A DNA stretch of 64,000 nt from Nonomuraea rhodomycinica (GCF_013363995.1 NZ_JABWGO010000001.1:186001-250000), one strand, 5' to 3'. Counted from the stretch's first letter, positions 1-9,060 are shown. A program made the numbers and translations. The notes: generated from the sequence alone by a model not told the origin.

Positions 1-301
1 CTGGCTCGTTGTATCTTTTCAGCGTCTCCGCCGGAAAGAACCCTCGTGATGCAAGGACCGCGTACAACACGGCTGCCGCACTACCCTTGCTGATCAATCG
101 ATCACGGCCGGGCCAGTCAGGACGAGCAGGATCGACCCGCATCACACGTTCGTAGAGTGTGTGCAGGATCTCCACCATCGAGAGATTGGGTCCCAGATGC
201 CACGCCTTTGCTCGTGCGATCGTCTTGACGATCTGGCGCCTTATCTCCTTGGGGCTCGCGAGAACGACCCGTTCCTCCTGTGCGCCTTCGACCAAGCTCA
301 C
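1..301 (-). CDS. Transketolase, N-terminal (TPP-binding) subunit, 3' end off the window
   Basis: About 100 N-terminal residues are present; the rest lies beyond position 1. I found it by translating the complement: it starts at GTG 301 in a GTGA overlap with the stop of the dioxygenase gene. The stretches HLGPNLSMVEILHTLYERVM and PDWPGRDRLISKGSAAAVLY match the start of the thiamine-diphosphate domain of split transketolases. The His of the usual SKGHAA motif, which contacts cofactor or substrate in known transketolases, is Ser here. The C-terminal subunit presumably follows outside the window. Split transketolases in natural-product loci are known to move two-carbon units onto tethered acceptors (azinomycin/ficellomycin type); that role here is inference. 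Confidence 0.85.
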   Translation of the reverse strand, partial: MSLVEGAQEERVVLASPKEIRRQIVKTIARAKAWHLGPNLSMVEILHTLYERVMRVDPARPDWPGRDRLISKGSAAAVLYAVLASRGFFPAETLKRYNEP

Positions 302-1152
302 GATCTCTCCCTCGCCTCGTGCTGTTCGAACTCCCTGCTCAGCCTTCTGCCATGGGTCAGCTCGCGGAGTGACAGCGGGTGGGCGTCATCCCACTCAATG
401 GCATTGCGCATCAGTTCCCGGACGGTGGGCGGCATTCGCGACAGAAATCCGGGCTCTCGCATGTACCGCCACGACCCATGGCCTCCCGTCGACTCTCGAT
501 AGGCCTGGAGCTCGATGTGGATGACGCCGCGCGGAGTGCCCGCGGAGCAGGCCGCCCGATGCAGGAGATGGGCGTTCATCATCAGCATGTCCCCGGCTTT
601 ACATCTGATGACCTGCTCATTCTCGATCGGGTCGGCGCTCTTCGCCCGCCGAAGCGCGTCCTCGGCTGGTGTGAGCGGTCGGCGATGCGAGCCCGGAACT
701 ATCCGCAGCGAGGAGTCGTCCCAGAGACAGAGATTGAAATGTGCGTGGGTAGGAACCCCCTCAGGATCGTAGTGATCGTGCTCGCCATAGTCTCGATGCC
801 AGTAGAGGGAGTAGCCGACTCTGCGGGGCTCCCAATAGACATGAGCGCGCCAGAATCTCAGACGGTCGTCGTCCAGCACTTCCCGGGCATGCTGGACGAC
901 GCGGCCGTCCTCGAGGATCTCGCCGAATTCGTCCTGATACGCCGGTAGCGCGAAGACATGCTCGACGCCCCACGTATCGAAATCCGCTCCGCTTCGCTCC
1001 GTATACCGGACTTTGAATGCGGCAGGCGTGCTCTCGACCTGGCTCCTGAGGCGACCGACCGCCGCGCGAAGCCGCTCTATCTGCTGCCGGGTGAGCAGAT
1101 CCGGGATCACGAGGTGACCCGCACGCCTGAAACGCAGCATGTTGCTTTCCAC
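298..1152 (-). CDS. Phytanoyl-CoA dioxygenase (PhyH) family Fe(II)/2-oxoglutarate oxygenase
   Basis: 284 aa, predicted cytosolic. The facial triad is visible: H119 and D121 (WHRDY), and distal H198 (HLLHR), followed by R208, which would bind 2-oxoglutarate. Family members hydroxylate or desaturate unactivated carbons, often on carrier-bound or free amino acid units in biosynthetic loci. The GTG start is preceded by a GGAGAGGGG Shine-Dalgarno about 8 nt upstream; an ATG four codons later is a weaker alternative. It lies 38 bp after the ABC gene and overlaps the transketolase start, so all five genes of this strand look co-transcribed. The substrate is unknown; it is probably a pathway intermediate. 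Confidence 0.87.
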   Translation of the reverse strand: MESNMLRFRRAGHLVIPDLLTRQQIERLRAAVGRLRSQVESTPAAFKVRYTERSGADFDTWGVEHVFALPAYQDEFGEILEDGRVVQHAREVLDDDRLRFWRAHVYWEPRRVGYSLYWHRDYGEHDHYDPEGVPTHAHFNLCLWDDSSLRIVPGSHRRPLTPAEDALRRAKSADPIENEQVIRCKAGDMLMMNAHLLHRAACSAGTPRGVIHIELQAYRESTGGHGSWRYMREPGFLSRMPPTVRELMRNAIEWDDAHPLSLRELTHGRRLSREFEQHEARERS

Positions 1153-1190
1153 GTCGAGATCCCCTCTCCGCGATGGAGTCGTCTTGCTCG

Positions 1191-2987
1191 TCAGCCGGGA
1201 AGTCGGTATGCAGTTGCCTGCGCTGCGAACAGTTCGCTGTACTTCGAGTCGCGGGTCATCAGATCCTCGTGGGATCCGTGGTCCACCAGCCTCGCCTGGT
1301 CCAGCACCAGGATCAGGTCGGCACCGCTCACCGTTGAGAAGCGATGCGAGATGATGACGGTGATCGCGCCATGGCTCTCAGCCAACCGTTTCGACTGAGC
1401 CATGTAGCGATCGAAGATCGCCTTCTCGCTCGGGGCGTCCAAAGACGCGGTGGGTTCATCGAGAACAAGGAGGAGCGGGGTGGTGCGCATGGCTGCACGG
1501 GCCAGCGCGACCTTCTGCCACTGTCCTTCCGAGAGATCAACGCCTCCGAAAGTCCGTCCCAGTACCGTTTCCCGACCGTCCGGCAGTTTGGCCACCAGGT
1601 CGTCCGCGCCCGCTGCCCGGATCGCGGCCGCGATCCGGGCGGTGTCGTCGCGATGGGCCAGATCACCCAGGGCGACGGACTCCGCGAGAGCGATGTGGGG
1701 ATACCGGCCGAAGTCCTGGAAGGCAGCGCTGGTGCGGGCGCGCCAATCGGTCGCTTCGATCGCCGCGAGATCCGTCCCGTCGACGAGGATCGCTCCGGCA
1801 TCCGGTCGATAGAACTTGCTGAGCATCTTGACCAGCGTGGACTTGCCGGATCCGTGTTCGCCCACCACCGCCACCATCGCTCCGGCCGGCAAGGTCACAG
1901 TCACGTCGTCAAGGGCCGGACGGGTTGTGCCTGGATAGGTGTAGCGCAGATTGCGGATTTCGATGCCCCTGGCGAGCCGCTGAGGGGCGGGTTGCGGGAT
2001 CGGCGTCCCGGATCGCTTCTGCCGCTTCACGTAGTCCTGCAACCACAGATAGGGCTCAATGTGGTAGCCGGCGTTCATCATGGTGGTCACCTGGCTGATC
2101 CCGTTGTGAACAGCCTGAAGGAGGCTCACCGCCAGCGTGACCAGGAGCACGATGTCGCCTGCGGAGGCTTCGCTGATGACCGACCCCAGCAGGAACGTGA
2201 AGGCGATGGTGAACGCCACCCAGCCTCCGATCGCCCAGAGGGCCGCGCGTAGGCGCGCTCTGAAGCGGCCCATCATCGCCTCGTCCCAGGCCGCCCGTTG
2301 TCGCCGGGTCACCTCGGGGCCGGCGCCGGCGACCCGCAGTTCCTTCGCCGGTCCCGCGCCCGTCGCGAGTTCGAAGAGATGGCGCTGGAGGCGGAATTGT
2401 TCCGCGGTGCCGACCTCCATCGCGTTGATGATCCTTCGCGCCCTGTGATCCGTCCACACCGGGACGACCGCGAAGAGCAGGAGAGACAAGAGCCGGGGAT
2501 CGACAGAACCGAGAATCCACAGACTGATCGCCAGCTGGACGAGGGTGAATCCGGTGCGGACCACCGTCCACATGCCTTGGACCAGTGACCACGCGGATCC
2601 GCGCAGGATATCGACGCGATCGAGGTAATCGCTCAGCTCCATGTGCGCGATGTCCTCGATGCCGGCGATGTCCTCAGTCACTCGCCGATCAACATCGGTC
2701 GGGCCCACCTTCCCCACAGCGAGGAACATCGCGATCAGGCCGTGTAGCCGATTGACCACGAGCGTAAGGACGCAGGCCAGCGCCGCGCCCACAGCTGCCA
2801 GGACGGCGCTCTGTGCCTGTGCGTGGACCATTCCGTCCACGACGGACCGCAGCAGGAGAGCCAGAGCAATGGTGAGGGCGACGGACAATGCTTCGAGTGC
2901 GAAAACACCCGCAGTCAGTGCTGGAACACGTCGCCACGAAAGAACGAGCAGATCTTTCCAGAGGCGCAGGTACTTTCGCGCCCTCAC
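1191..2987 (-). CDS. ABC exporter half-transporter (TMD-NBD), subunit 1
   Basis: 598 aa. The N-terminal half holds about six membrane segments (roughly residues 20-300). The nucleotide-binding half has Walker A GEHGSGKST (376-384), signature LSEGQ (485-489, instead of LSGGQ), Walker B LLLVLDE (505-511) and an H-loop ISHRF. The start GTG overlaps the stop of the neighbouring ABC gene by 4 nt (GTGA). It most likely forms a heterodimer with the product of 2984-4825, because both are half-transporters of the same type. Within this locus the natural job is export of the product or self-protection; no substrate can be read from the sequence. Confidence 0.93.
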   Translation of the reverse strand: MRARKYLRLWKDLLVLSWRRVPALTAGVFALEALSVALTIALALLLRSVVDGMVHAQAQSAVLAAVGAALACVLTLVVNRLHGLIAMFLAVGKVGPTDVDRRVTEDIAGIEDIAHMELSDYLDRVDILRGSAWSLVQGMWTVVRTGFTLVQLAISLWILGSVDPRLLSLLLFAVVPVWTDHRARRIINAMEVGTAEQFRLQRHLFELATGAGPAKELRVAGAGPEVTRRQRAAWDEAMMGRFRARLRAALWAIGGWVAFTIAFTFLLGSVISEASAGDIVLLVTLAVSLLQAVHNGISQVTTMMNAGYHIEPYLWLQDYVKRQKRSGTPIPQPAPQRLARGIEIRNLRYTYPGTTRPALDDVTVTLPAGAMVAVVGEHGSGKSTLVKMLSKFYRPDAGAILVDGTDLAAIEATDWRARTSAAFQDFGRYPHIALAESVALGDLAHRDDTARIAAAIRAAGADDLVAKLPDGRETVLGRTFGGVDLSEGQWQKVALARAAMRTTPLLLVLDEPTASLDAPSEKAIFDRYMAQSKRLAESHGAITVIISHRFSTVSGADLILVLDQARLVDHGSHEDLMTRDSKYSELFAAQATAYRLPG

Positions 2988-4825
2988 GACACTCCGCCCA
3001 TTTCCAGCCGGTCATCGTATCCACGCTCGAAGCGCGCGGCTTGCATCGTGAACATCTCCGCGTACTGTCCGGCCTGCGCCATGAGCTCATCATGAGTCCC
3101 GGCTTCGGTGATGCCACCATCGTGAAGCAGCACGATTCGATCAGCCCTTCGCACAGTCGACAGGCGATGCGTGATCAGTACCACCGTCCGGCTCCCGTGG
3201 TACTTCGCCAGGCAGTCGAACACCTCGGCTTCCGCGCGGACGTCCAGATGCGCCGTGGGCTCGTCGACCACTGCGACCTGTGCCTCTGTGCGCAGCGCAT
3301 AGAGGGCCCTGGTGAGCACGACCTTCTGCCATTGCCCGCCGGACAGGTCGATCCCGCCACGCCTGGACCGCGACAGGGGGGTCTCCCAGCCTTCGGGAAG
3401 CTCGTGAATGATCTGTGAGAGCCCGGTGTCATCAGCGGCGGCCTGTGCCATCTCGGTTCGCGCCGGGAGCATGGCGCGCCCCATGGTGACGTTGTCGACG
3501 GCGGGAAGCTGGTACTGAATGAAATCCTGGAACACCGCGCACAGCCGTTGCCGCCAGGCCGCCAGGCCGATGTCCGCGATGTCCGCTCCATCGGCGGTGA
3601 TCCGGCCTGAGGTCGGCCGGTACAGCCCCGTGAGAAGCTTTATGAGCGTCGATTTTCCTGCGCCGTTCAACCCTACGATCGCGAAGAGCTCTCCCGGGCG
3701 GATCTCCAGGTTGACCCTGTCGAGGATCAGGCGTTCTGTGCCCGGGTAGGCGAACGAGACATCCTCGAATCGGATGAGCGGAGGCGTTCGGTCGTCGCCG
3801 GGTGCGGACACGGCGGACGCCGCGCTTGAGGACTGCTCGCCGATCACCGACGGCAGCTCCCGGAGGGCCCGCACACCTGGAATGGCACCCTCGATCAGGA
3901 CGACATCGGCGAAACCGAGCATGGTCAGCATGGACCAGGAGGCGGTGAAGACCGCCGTGGCCGCGGCCACGGAGTTCACACCGCTCGCCGCATCCCAGGC
4001 GACAAGCGCGTACGCGATGATCAGAGGTGGCCCGACGATAACCGCGATCTTCCATTGGCGGGCGGCACTGGTCGCCGCCGCGGCCCAGGTCGGTGCGAAC
4101 TTCGCCACGATGAAGTGCTCAGCTCGATCGGCCGCCCATGAGGCGAGCCCGAAGGTGCGCACCTCCTTGCCGCCGGTCCACTCCGTGGCCAGCCTTTTCC
4201 AGTGGTCAGAGCGCAGGCCGTCCATGATCCCGCCGCCCTCGAGCTGAACGTGCTCCAGGAACTGGCGCCTCATCACCCTCCGCGCGGCCACGGCCGGCAC
4301 GACCATCAGGGGTACGAGCCACCAGGCGAACGCCGCCAGCACGGCGGCGGAGGCGAAGACCCCGAAGTAGGCGTACATCAGTTCGAGTTGCGCCAGGGCG
4401 CCCTGGCCCGGCGACCTTTCAGTCCAGAACTCGCGGTCGGCGCGAGCGAGGCGAATGAGCTTTTGAACGTCCGGGCGTTCCAGGGCGTCGATGGTGCCAC
4501 TGGAGACGGCGAGGCGGATGAGCTCCGATCGCTGAGCACCGTCGATTCGCTGCTCAGCCAGGAAGGTCAACGGGGCGAGCAGCTCCGGAATCAGCCGGCC
4601 GGCGAGAATGACGGCGCCCAGCAGGGTGAGGGGCACCCATACCTCCTCGCCGTGCACGATGTCGCCACCGGCCAATCTCTGCACCAAGAGCGATACGACG
4701 AGCGCCGTTGCAGGCGGCACCAGGCTGTGGAGGGTGCGCAGCGCGATGATCACCGCGAGCAACTGCGCGCCGACGTGGCGCAACGCGCGCAGCAGCATGA
4801 GGCGCTGACTGACGACAAGCTTCAT
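2984..4825 (-). CDS. ABC exporter half-transporter (TMD-NBD), subunit 2
   Basis: 613 aa from ATG 4825, which forms an ATGA overlap with the stop of the carrier-protein gene. A longer reading from 4882 would run deep into that gene, so I rejected it. Membrane segments occupy about residues 10-310. The ATPase domain has Walker A GLNGAGKST (385-393), a canonical LSGGQ (494-498), Walker B VAVVDE (517-522) and H-loop ITHRL. Compared with its partner, this NBD has the fully canonical signature, as in asymmetric heterodimeric exporters. Translational coupling to a carrier protein is unusual and ties the transporter to the pathway. Confidence 0.93.
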   Translation of the reverse strand: MKLVVSQRLMLLRALRHVGAQLLAVIIALRTLHSLVPPATALVVSLLVQRLAGGDIVHGEEVWVPLTLLGAVILAGRLIPELLAPLTFLAEQRIDGAQRSELIRLAVSSGTIDALERPDVQKLIRLARADREFWTERSPGQGALAQLELMYAYFGVFASAAVLAAFAWWLVPLMVVPAVAARRVMRRQFLEHVQLEGGGIMDGLRSDHWKRLATEWTGGKEVRTFGLASWAADRAEHFIVAKFAPTWAAAATSAARQWKIAVIVGPPLIIAYALVAWDAASGVNSVAAATAVFTASWSMLTMLGFADVVLIEGAIPGVRALRELPSVIGEQSSSAASAVSAPGDDRTPPLIRFEDVSFAYPGTERLILDRVNLEIRPGELFAIVGLNGAGKSTLIKLLTGLYRPTSGRITADGADIADIGLAAWRQRLCAVFQDFIQYQLPAVDNVTMGRAMLPARTEMAQAAADDTGLSQIIHELPEGWETPLSRSRRGGIDLSGGQWQKVVLTRALYALRTEAQVAVVDEPTAHLDVRAEAEVFDCLAKYHGSRTVVLITHRLSTVRRADRIVLLHDGGITEAGTHDELMAQAGQYAEMFTMQAARFERGYDDRLEMGGVS

Positions 4826-5088
4826 GGCGAGGGAATCGACCTGGCGCCGATGAGTGGCGCCACCACGCCCCACAGCGTGCATGGCGTGGTGAAGGTCTGC
4901 TGAGTCAATGCCTCATCAGGGATGACGATGTCGTAGGCGGCCTCGATCTGCAGGAGCAGCTCGACGGAGGCCATCGAATCCAGTCCAGCATTCTGCAGGT
5001 CTTCGGCGGGGTCGATAGCACCGGACGAAAGAGATGGAACCGCCTGGCGCAATAGTCCCTCGAATTGGCTGTCCCACATGTAGGTCAT
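4822..5088 (-). CDS. Acyl/peptidyl carrier protein 1
   Basis: 88 aa. The phosphopantetheine site is S38 in NAGLDSMASVELL, followed by a typical helix II. I chose ATG 5088 because GGGAG lies 5 nt upstream; a GTG at 5127 in the same frame has no ribosome-binding site. The protein resembles carrier protein 2 (8811-9059): both share the pattern V.LLL.IE followed by I.IPDE, so they are paralogues. It is the first gene of the leftward operon, directly before the exporter genes. It may carry a different building block from carrier 2, possibly the unit acted on by the transketolase (inference). Confidence 0.88.
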   Translation of the reverse strand: MTYMWDSQFEGLLRQAVPSLSSGAIDPAEDLQNAGLDSMASVELLLQIEAAYDIVIPDEALTQQTFTTPCTLWGVVAPLIGARSIPSP

Positions 5089-6035
5089 CGAGCTCCCGTT
5101 TACTACGGATACGTTTGAAGATGTCACGATCTGTCACATTTGACCTAGGGGCTGACGTGCGGTCCACAAGGCAGCGAGGGGAAGGTTATATCGCCATGAC
5201 ATCCCTACACAAGACCTTACCAAGCCGGTGTAAAGACGGCCCTTATTGCCAGTCGCACATTCCGGAGCAGGACAGCGAGGGCCTTGCAGTCGCCGACGTG
5301 AGCGAGTTACTCTCCAGCGGGGCTTGGCTGTCGCTCAGGCGCTGCGAACGACCAACATAATGGACAGGTGTAGTAGCTTTGTTTTCCATTGGAATTCTCC
5401 ACCCCGCCGCACGGGTTCCATCCTCGCTTGGCGGCACAGTCCTCAGAAGTGAATGTGGCGATCGTCTTGAACGCTTGCCGTGACGTTCCCGGAGTCGAGC
5501 TTCCAGTCGTACGCGCGTCGCCCACCATCAGCATCGGTCGAGCATTCACGGGGCCGCCGGCCGTTGACCTCACCCATGCCCCGCGCACAAGAAGGGCCTT
5601 CCCTCCTGCGCAATGGCGGCAGATCATCCAGAGCGTCCGGGCCCTCGATGGAGATCACGTTCGTCGGCGGGCGTAGTGGTGATCTCAATTCCGATGTGAT
5701 CGCATCGCAGGCGGACTCATCCATCGTGCTCGCATCCGCCGTACGCGCCGTCGATGCCGCGTTACGGCTGGACAGGCGGGTTGATGCGCATCGTCTTGAG
5801 CAGACCTGCCTGCCTGATCGCGGACGCACCCCAGCATCGGCATCGGACGCGTACCGCACGGTCCGGTCAACACAGCCAGATCACTTCCTCGTTGATGCTC
5901 GACCGAGAGAGGTGACCGGCTCGGACATGTCCATCAGGCTGTCCTCGGAGGAAACGATATCGAAGTGCCCCCGCCCCGGATCGGTGGTTGGACAATCCGT
6001 CGAGGCGCTCAACGACATGAAACAAAGGAAGCTCA
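5089..6035. other. Divergent intergenic region of the biosynthetic locus
   Basis: About 950 bp between the two divergent operons, clearly lower in GC than the flanking genes. Open frames exist on both strands (for example 5389-5676 + and 5443-5859 -), but none has a convincing start, a recognisable family, or codon use like the neighbours. It must hold both operon promoters. The ligase gene at its right end has an AAGGAAG ribosome-binding site at about 6024-6030. A reading frame from ATG 5196 (54 aa) has AGGGGAAGG 10 nt upstream and could be a small gene; I do not recognise it. The region could also contain remains of a lost regulator. Confidence 0.6.
5185..5212 (-). promoter_or_regulatory. 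Candidate promoter of the carrier protein 1/ABC/PhyH operon
   Basis: On the minus strand TTGTGT (5212-5207) and TATAAC (5190-5185) are separated by 16 bp, about 100 bp before ATG 5088. The match is moderate and unsupported by any other signal. Confidence 0.3.
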
Positions 6036-7532
6036 ATGTCAGTCGCTCCGTCCGATGCCGTCCATCACCTCCTTGAGCAGGCGGCGGCCCGCTCCCCGGA
6101 AGCGCCGGCCGTTCAGGACAGAACGATTACGTGGACTTACGCCGAGTTGCTGAGCCTGAGCCTGCGCTTCGCTCGTTGGCTGCGCCACCAGGGGATTCGT
6201 CCGGGCGACAGGGTCATGACGAAGGCGGCCAACTCGGCGCATCTCGCGGCCATATTGTTCGGCACGTCCATGGCCGGAGCAATTTTCGTGCCGGCAAATC
6301 ATCAGTTAACGCCATTCCAGATGGAAAGAATCATCACCGACGCCGAGCCATCGTTGATCCTCACCTCCGGCTCCCAGAAACTCGCCTCCGACCTGCCGGT
6401 CCACGAAATCGAGGCGATCTGGCCGGACGTGGTCACGACGGAGGAAGGTGCGCCCGGTCTTCAGTCCCGCCCCTGCGCGCCCGCGCTGCTCATATACACC
6501 TCTGGGAGCACGTCCACTCCCAAAGGCGTGGTCTGCCCGCACTCCATGGTCTTGTTCGCAGTTGAGGCCATCGCCGAGCGGCTCGCCTACACCAGCGACG
6601 ACCGGATCTTTCTTCGGCTGCCCATGTCGTTCGACTACGGGCTCTATCAGCTCCTCCTGTCCGTACGGGCCTCGGCATGCGTGCAGATCAGTGACATCGA
6701 CAGCGGCGTCACACTGTTGTCGGAGCTGCGGGCCTCCGCCTCGACGATCATGCCCGTGGTGCCGCCCCTCGCTCAGCTGCTCGTCCAGCTCGCAGATCGC
6801 GCGCCAGTGCAGGTTTCCTCGGTCCGGTTGTTCACCAATACCGGTGCACAACTGTCACCGGCCTTGGCCCACGACCTGCGTGCCAACTTCCCCGGATCAT
6901 CGGTCGTCTTCATGTTCGGCATCACGGAGTGCAAACGGGTGTCGATCAGCGTGCCCGACGAGGACTTGATCAGAGAGGGATCGCTGGGGCGGCCGCTCAC
7001 TGGGACCGATGTCTGGATCGAAGGACCCACAGGTGCCCCGTTACCTGCCGGCGAGATCGGTCAGATCGTGGTGCGGGGGCCCCATGTGATGGCCGGATAC
7101 TGGCGAGCTCCCGAGCTTACGGCTCAGAGGTTCTGCTTCGAGAGGGGAGGAGCCGCTCTCCGTACAGGCGACTACGGCTGGCTGGATGAGACGGGCAACC
7201 TGTATTTCCACGGACGGCGTGACGACGTCTTCAAGCGGCGGGGGACTCGGGTGAGCCTCACCGAGGTCGAGGCGGCGGCCGAGGCTGTTCCCGGCGTGCG
7301 TGAAGCGGTCGCGGTGCACGATCGCCTCGTATCCGAGGAAGACCTCTCGCTGGTGGTGACCGGCTCGCTCTCCCCCCAAGAGGTTCTGGCAGAGCTGACG
7401 AATCGCCTGGACAAGGCCCGGATCCCCGACAGATGTTTCGTTGTTCCCACGATCAGTCTGTCTCCGAACGGCAAGGCTGACCGGACCACCGTCCGCGATG
7501 AGGTGCGGATGCTGAGGACAGGACAGAAATGA
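6036..7532 (+). CDS. AMP-forming acyl/amino acid ligase (adenylation enzyme)
   Basis: 498 aa ANL-superfamily enzyme that should adenylate a carboxylic or amino acid and load it on a carrier protein. Motifs: P-loop YTSGSTSTPKG (154-164), FDYGL (199-203), FMFGITE (292-298), RTGDYGWLD (376-384), hinge GRRDDVFK (393-400) and the C-terminal NGK with K480. The FDYGL/GITE pattern recalls ligases that pair with fold-III PLP decarboxylases, such as the exosortase-A-associated ligase family (TIGR03098) and the BtrJ/VinN type of loading step. ATG 6036 has AAGGAAG 5-6 nt upstream. The stop overlaps the decarboxylase start (ATGA). Two rare TTA leucine codons occur at 6306 and 7041. Confidence 0.88.
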   Translation: MSVAPSDAVHHLLEQAAARSPEAPAVQDRTITWTYAELLSLSLRFARWLRHQGIRPGDRVMTKAANSAHLAAILFGTSMAGAIFVPANHQLTPFQMERIITDAEPSLILTSGSQKLASDLPVHEIEAIWPDVVTTEEGAPGLQSRPCAPALLIYTSGSTSTPKGVVCPHSMVLFAVEAIAERLAYTSDDRIFLRLPMSFDYGLYQLLLSVRASACVQISDIDSGVTLLSELRASASTIMPVVPPLAQLLVQLADRAPVQVSSVRLFTNTGAQLSPALAHDLRANFPGSSVVFMFGITECKRVSISVPDEDLIREGSLGRPLTGTDVWIEGPTGAPLPAGEIGQIVVRGPHVMAGYWRAPELTAQRFCFERGGAALRTGDYGWLDETGNLYFHGRRDDVFKRRGTRVSLTEVEAAAEAVPGVREAVAVHDRLVSEEDLSLVVTGSLSPQEVLAELTNRLDKARIPDRCFVVPTISLSPNGKADRTTVRDEVRMLRTGQK

Positions 7533-8767
7533 TCAACGCAGCCGATCTGATCGCTTCGTTCGGCAGTCCGCTGTACGTGTATCAACTCGATACCCTGGCG
7601 GCGGTCGCGGCCCAGCTCCGGGGAATGCTCCCCGCGCCTGCAACGCTCTTCTACTCTCTCAAGGCCAATCCGCATCCCCAGATGGTGGCTGAGCTCGTGG
7701 CGACCGGCTGCCGGGCGGAGGTGAGTTCGATCGGTGAGCTCACGGTCGCACTCCAGGCCGGATGCCCGCCGCAAGATTGTCTGTATACCGGCCCAGGAAA
7801 GACCGAGGGCGAGCTACGAGCGGCGATATCGCGGGGAGTCACGCTCTTCTCGGCCGAGTCGTCCAGCGACGTCGGCCGGATCAGCGGGGCGGCGGGGGCG
7901 CATGGCGTAGTCGCGCGATGCCTCCTGAGGATCAATGGAGTCGGCGGGGCAGCGCGGGGCGCCATACGAATGACCAACCGGTCATCGCAGTTCGGCTTCG
8001 ACCTGGGCGACGTGGATCAGTGGGCCGTCGAGGTCATGAAGGCGCCCCACGTGTCGGTGGTCGGGCTGCACTTTTTCCCCATGAGCAATGCCCGCAGCGA
8101 GCAGGACCTGGCCAGCTCATTCGTCGAGAGCATCGGCACCGCTGCCCACCTGCGCGACGCCTACGGAATCCCCATGCAAGTCCTCGACCTGGGTGGGGGA
8201 TTCGCCGCACCTTTTGCGAAGCCGGGCGTTCTTCCGGAGTATCCCGCGCTCAAGTCAGAACTGACTGCCGCACTCAAACAGCATTTTCCGGAGTATGCCG
8301 CGGGCACTCTGGAGCTGGCCTTCGAATCAGGCCGCTACCTGAGTGGCACGGCCGGCGCTCTGTACACCAGCGTGACCGAAGTCAAACAGAGTATGGGAAG
8401 CACCTTCGGAGTGTTGGATGCCGGCATCAATCACCTCGGAGGCATGTCCGGGCTCCGTCGGCTGATGCCCGTCGAAGCGAAACCGGAGGCGACCGGCGAC
8501 GAGCCCAGGACACGCCTGAAGCTTGTGGGTCCGCTGTGCGCTCCCAGCGATGTCCTTGCGACAGACCTTGAGATCGCGCTACCTGATCCGGGGGACGTCC
8601 TGCAGATTCCCAACGTGGGCGCCTACGGGCTGACCGCGAGCCTGCTTGCTTTCCTCAGCCGCGACTCTCCTGTGGAGCTGACGATACGCGGCGACCAAGT
8701 GATCTCGGCGTCACGCCTCGTTGTAGCTCGCCAGCCGTTCACTGCGCGGCCCGTCCATGAGGACTAG
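7529..8767 (+). CDS. PLP-dependent amino acid decarboxylase, alanine-racemase fold (fold III)
   Basis: 412 aa, close to the usual size of diaminopimelate/ornithine-type decarboxylases. The PLP lysine is K45 (YSLKAN). The glycine loop is at 222-224 (LGGGF), ESGRYL at 266-271, the substrate-side cysteine is C337 (GPLCAPSD) and NVGAYG follows at 362-367. Its place directly between a ligase and a carrier protein is the arrangement of BtrJ-BtrK-BtrI (butirosin) and VinN-VinO-VinL (vicenistatin), where the decarboxylase acts on an aminoacyl-carrier thioester. I infer the same here; the amino acid is not known. It is translationally coupled to the ligase gene by ATGA. Confidence 0.88.
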   Translation: MINAADLIASFGSPLYVYQLDTLAAVAAQLRGMLPAPATLFYSLKANPHPQMVAELVATGCRAEVSSIGELTVALQAGCPPQDCLYTGPGKTEGELRAAISRGVTLFSAESSSDVGRISGAAGAHGVVARCLLRINGVGGAARGAIRMTNRSSQFGFDLGDVDQWAVEVMKAPHVSVVGLHFFPMSNARSEQDLASSFVESIGTAAHLRDAYGIPMQVLDLGGGFAAPFAKPGVLPEYPALKSELTAALKQHFPEYAAGTLELAFESGRYLSGTAGALYTSVTEVKQSMGSTFGVLDAGINHLGGMSGLRRLMPVEAKPEATGDEPRTRLKLVGPLCAPSDVLATDLEIALPDPGDVLQIPNVGAYGLTASLLAFLSRDSPVELTIRGDQVISASRLVVARQPFTARPVHED

Positions 8768-8810
8768 CCAAGCATGCGTGAACGCTCGACCCACAGGAAG
8801 GCTCCAGACG

Positions 8811-9059
8811 ATGACCGCGAGCAGCCTCCACGAGCAGTACCGACTGCTCCTGCTTCGGCACCTGCCGGACGTCACCGAAGAGCAACTGCTCATGGACACC
8901 CGGTTGCCCGACCTCGGCCTCGACTCCCTCTCCACGGTCCAGCTCCTCCTAGAGATCGAGGAGGAATTCATGATCTCCATCCCCGACGAACTGATGACAC
9001 TGGAGACATTCAGCACGGTCGGCTCGCTGTATTCCGTCGTCAGAGAGCTGGCCGACTGA
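8811..9059 (+). CDS. Acyl/peptidyl carrier protein 2
   Basis: 82 aa. S39 in LPDLGLDSLSTVQLL is the phosphopantetheine site. ATG 8811 is preferred because AGGAAGG (8795-8801) lies 9 nt upstream; an in-frame ATG at 8757 lies inside the decarboxylase gene without such a site. Its position right after the ligase and decarboxylase makes it the probable carrier of the decarboxylated amino acid. It is a paralogue of the carrier at 4822-5088. Confidence 0.9.
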   Translation: MTASSLHEQYRLLLLRHLPDVTEEQLLMDTRLPDLGLDSLSTVQLLLEIEEEFMISIPDELMTLETFSTVGSLYSVVRELAD

Positions 9060-9060
9060 C

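Noticed and set aside
5480..6076. 198-codon frame in the divergent region of the biosynthetic locus
   Set aside because: No ribosome-binding site, no family, and it overlaps the start of the ligase gene; reported only as part of the intergenic region.
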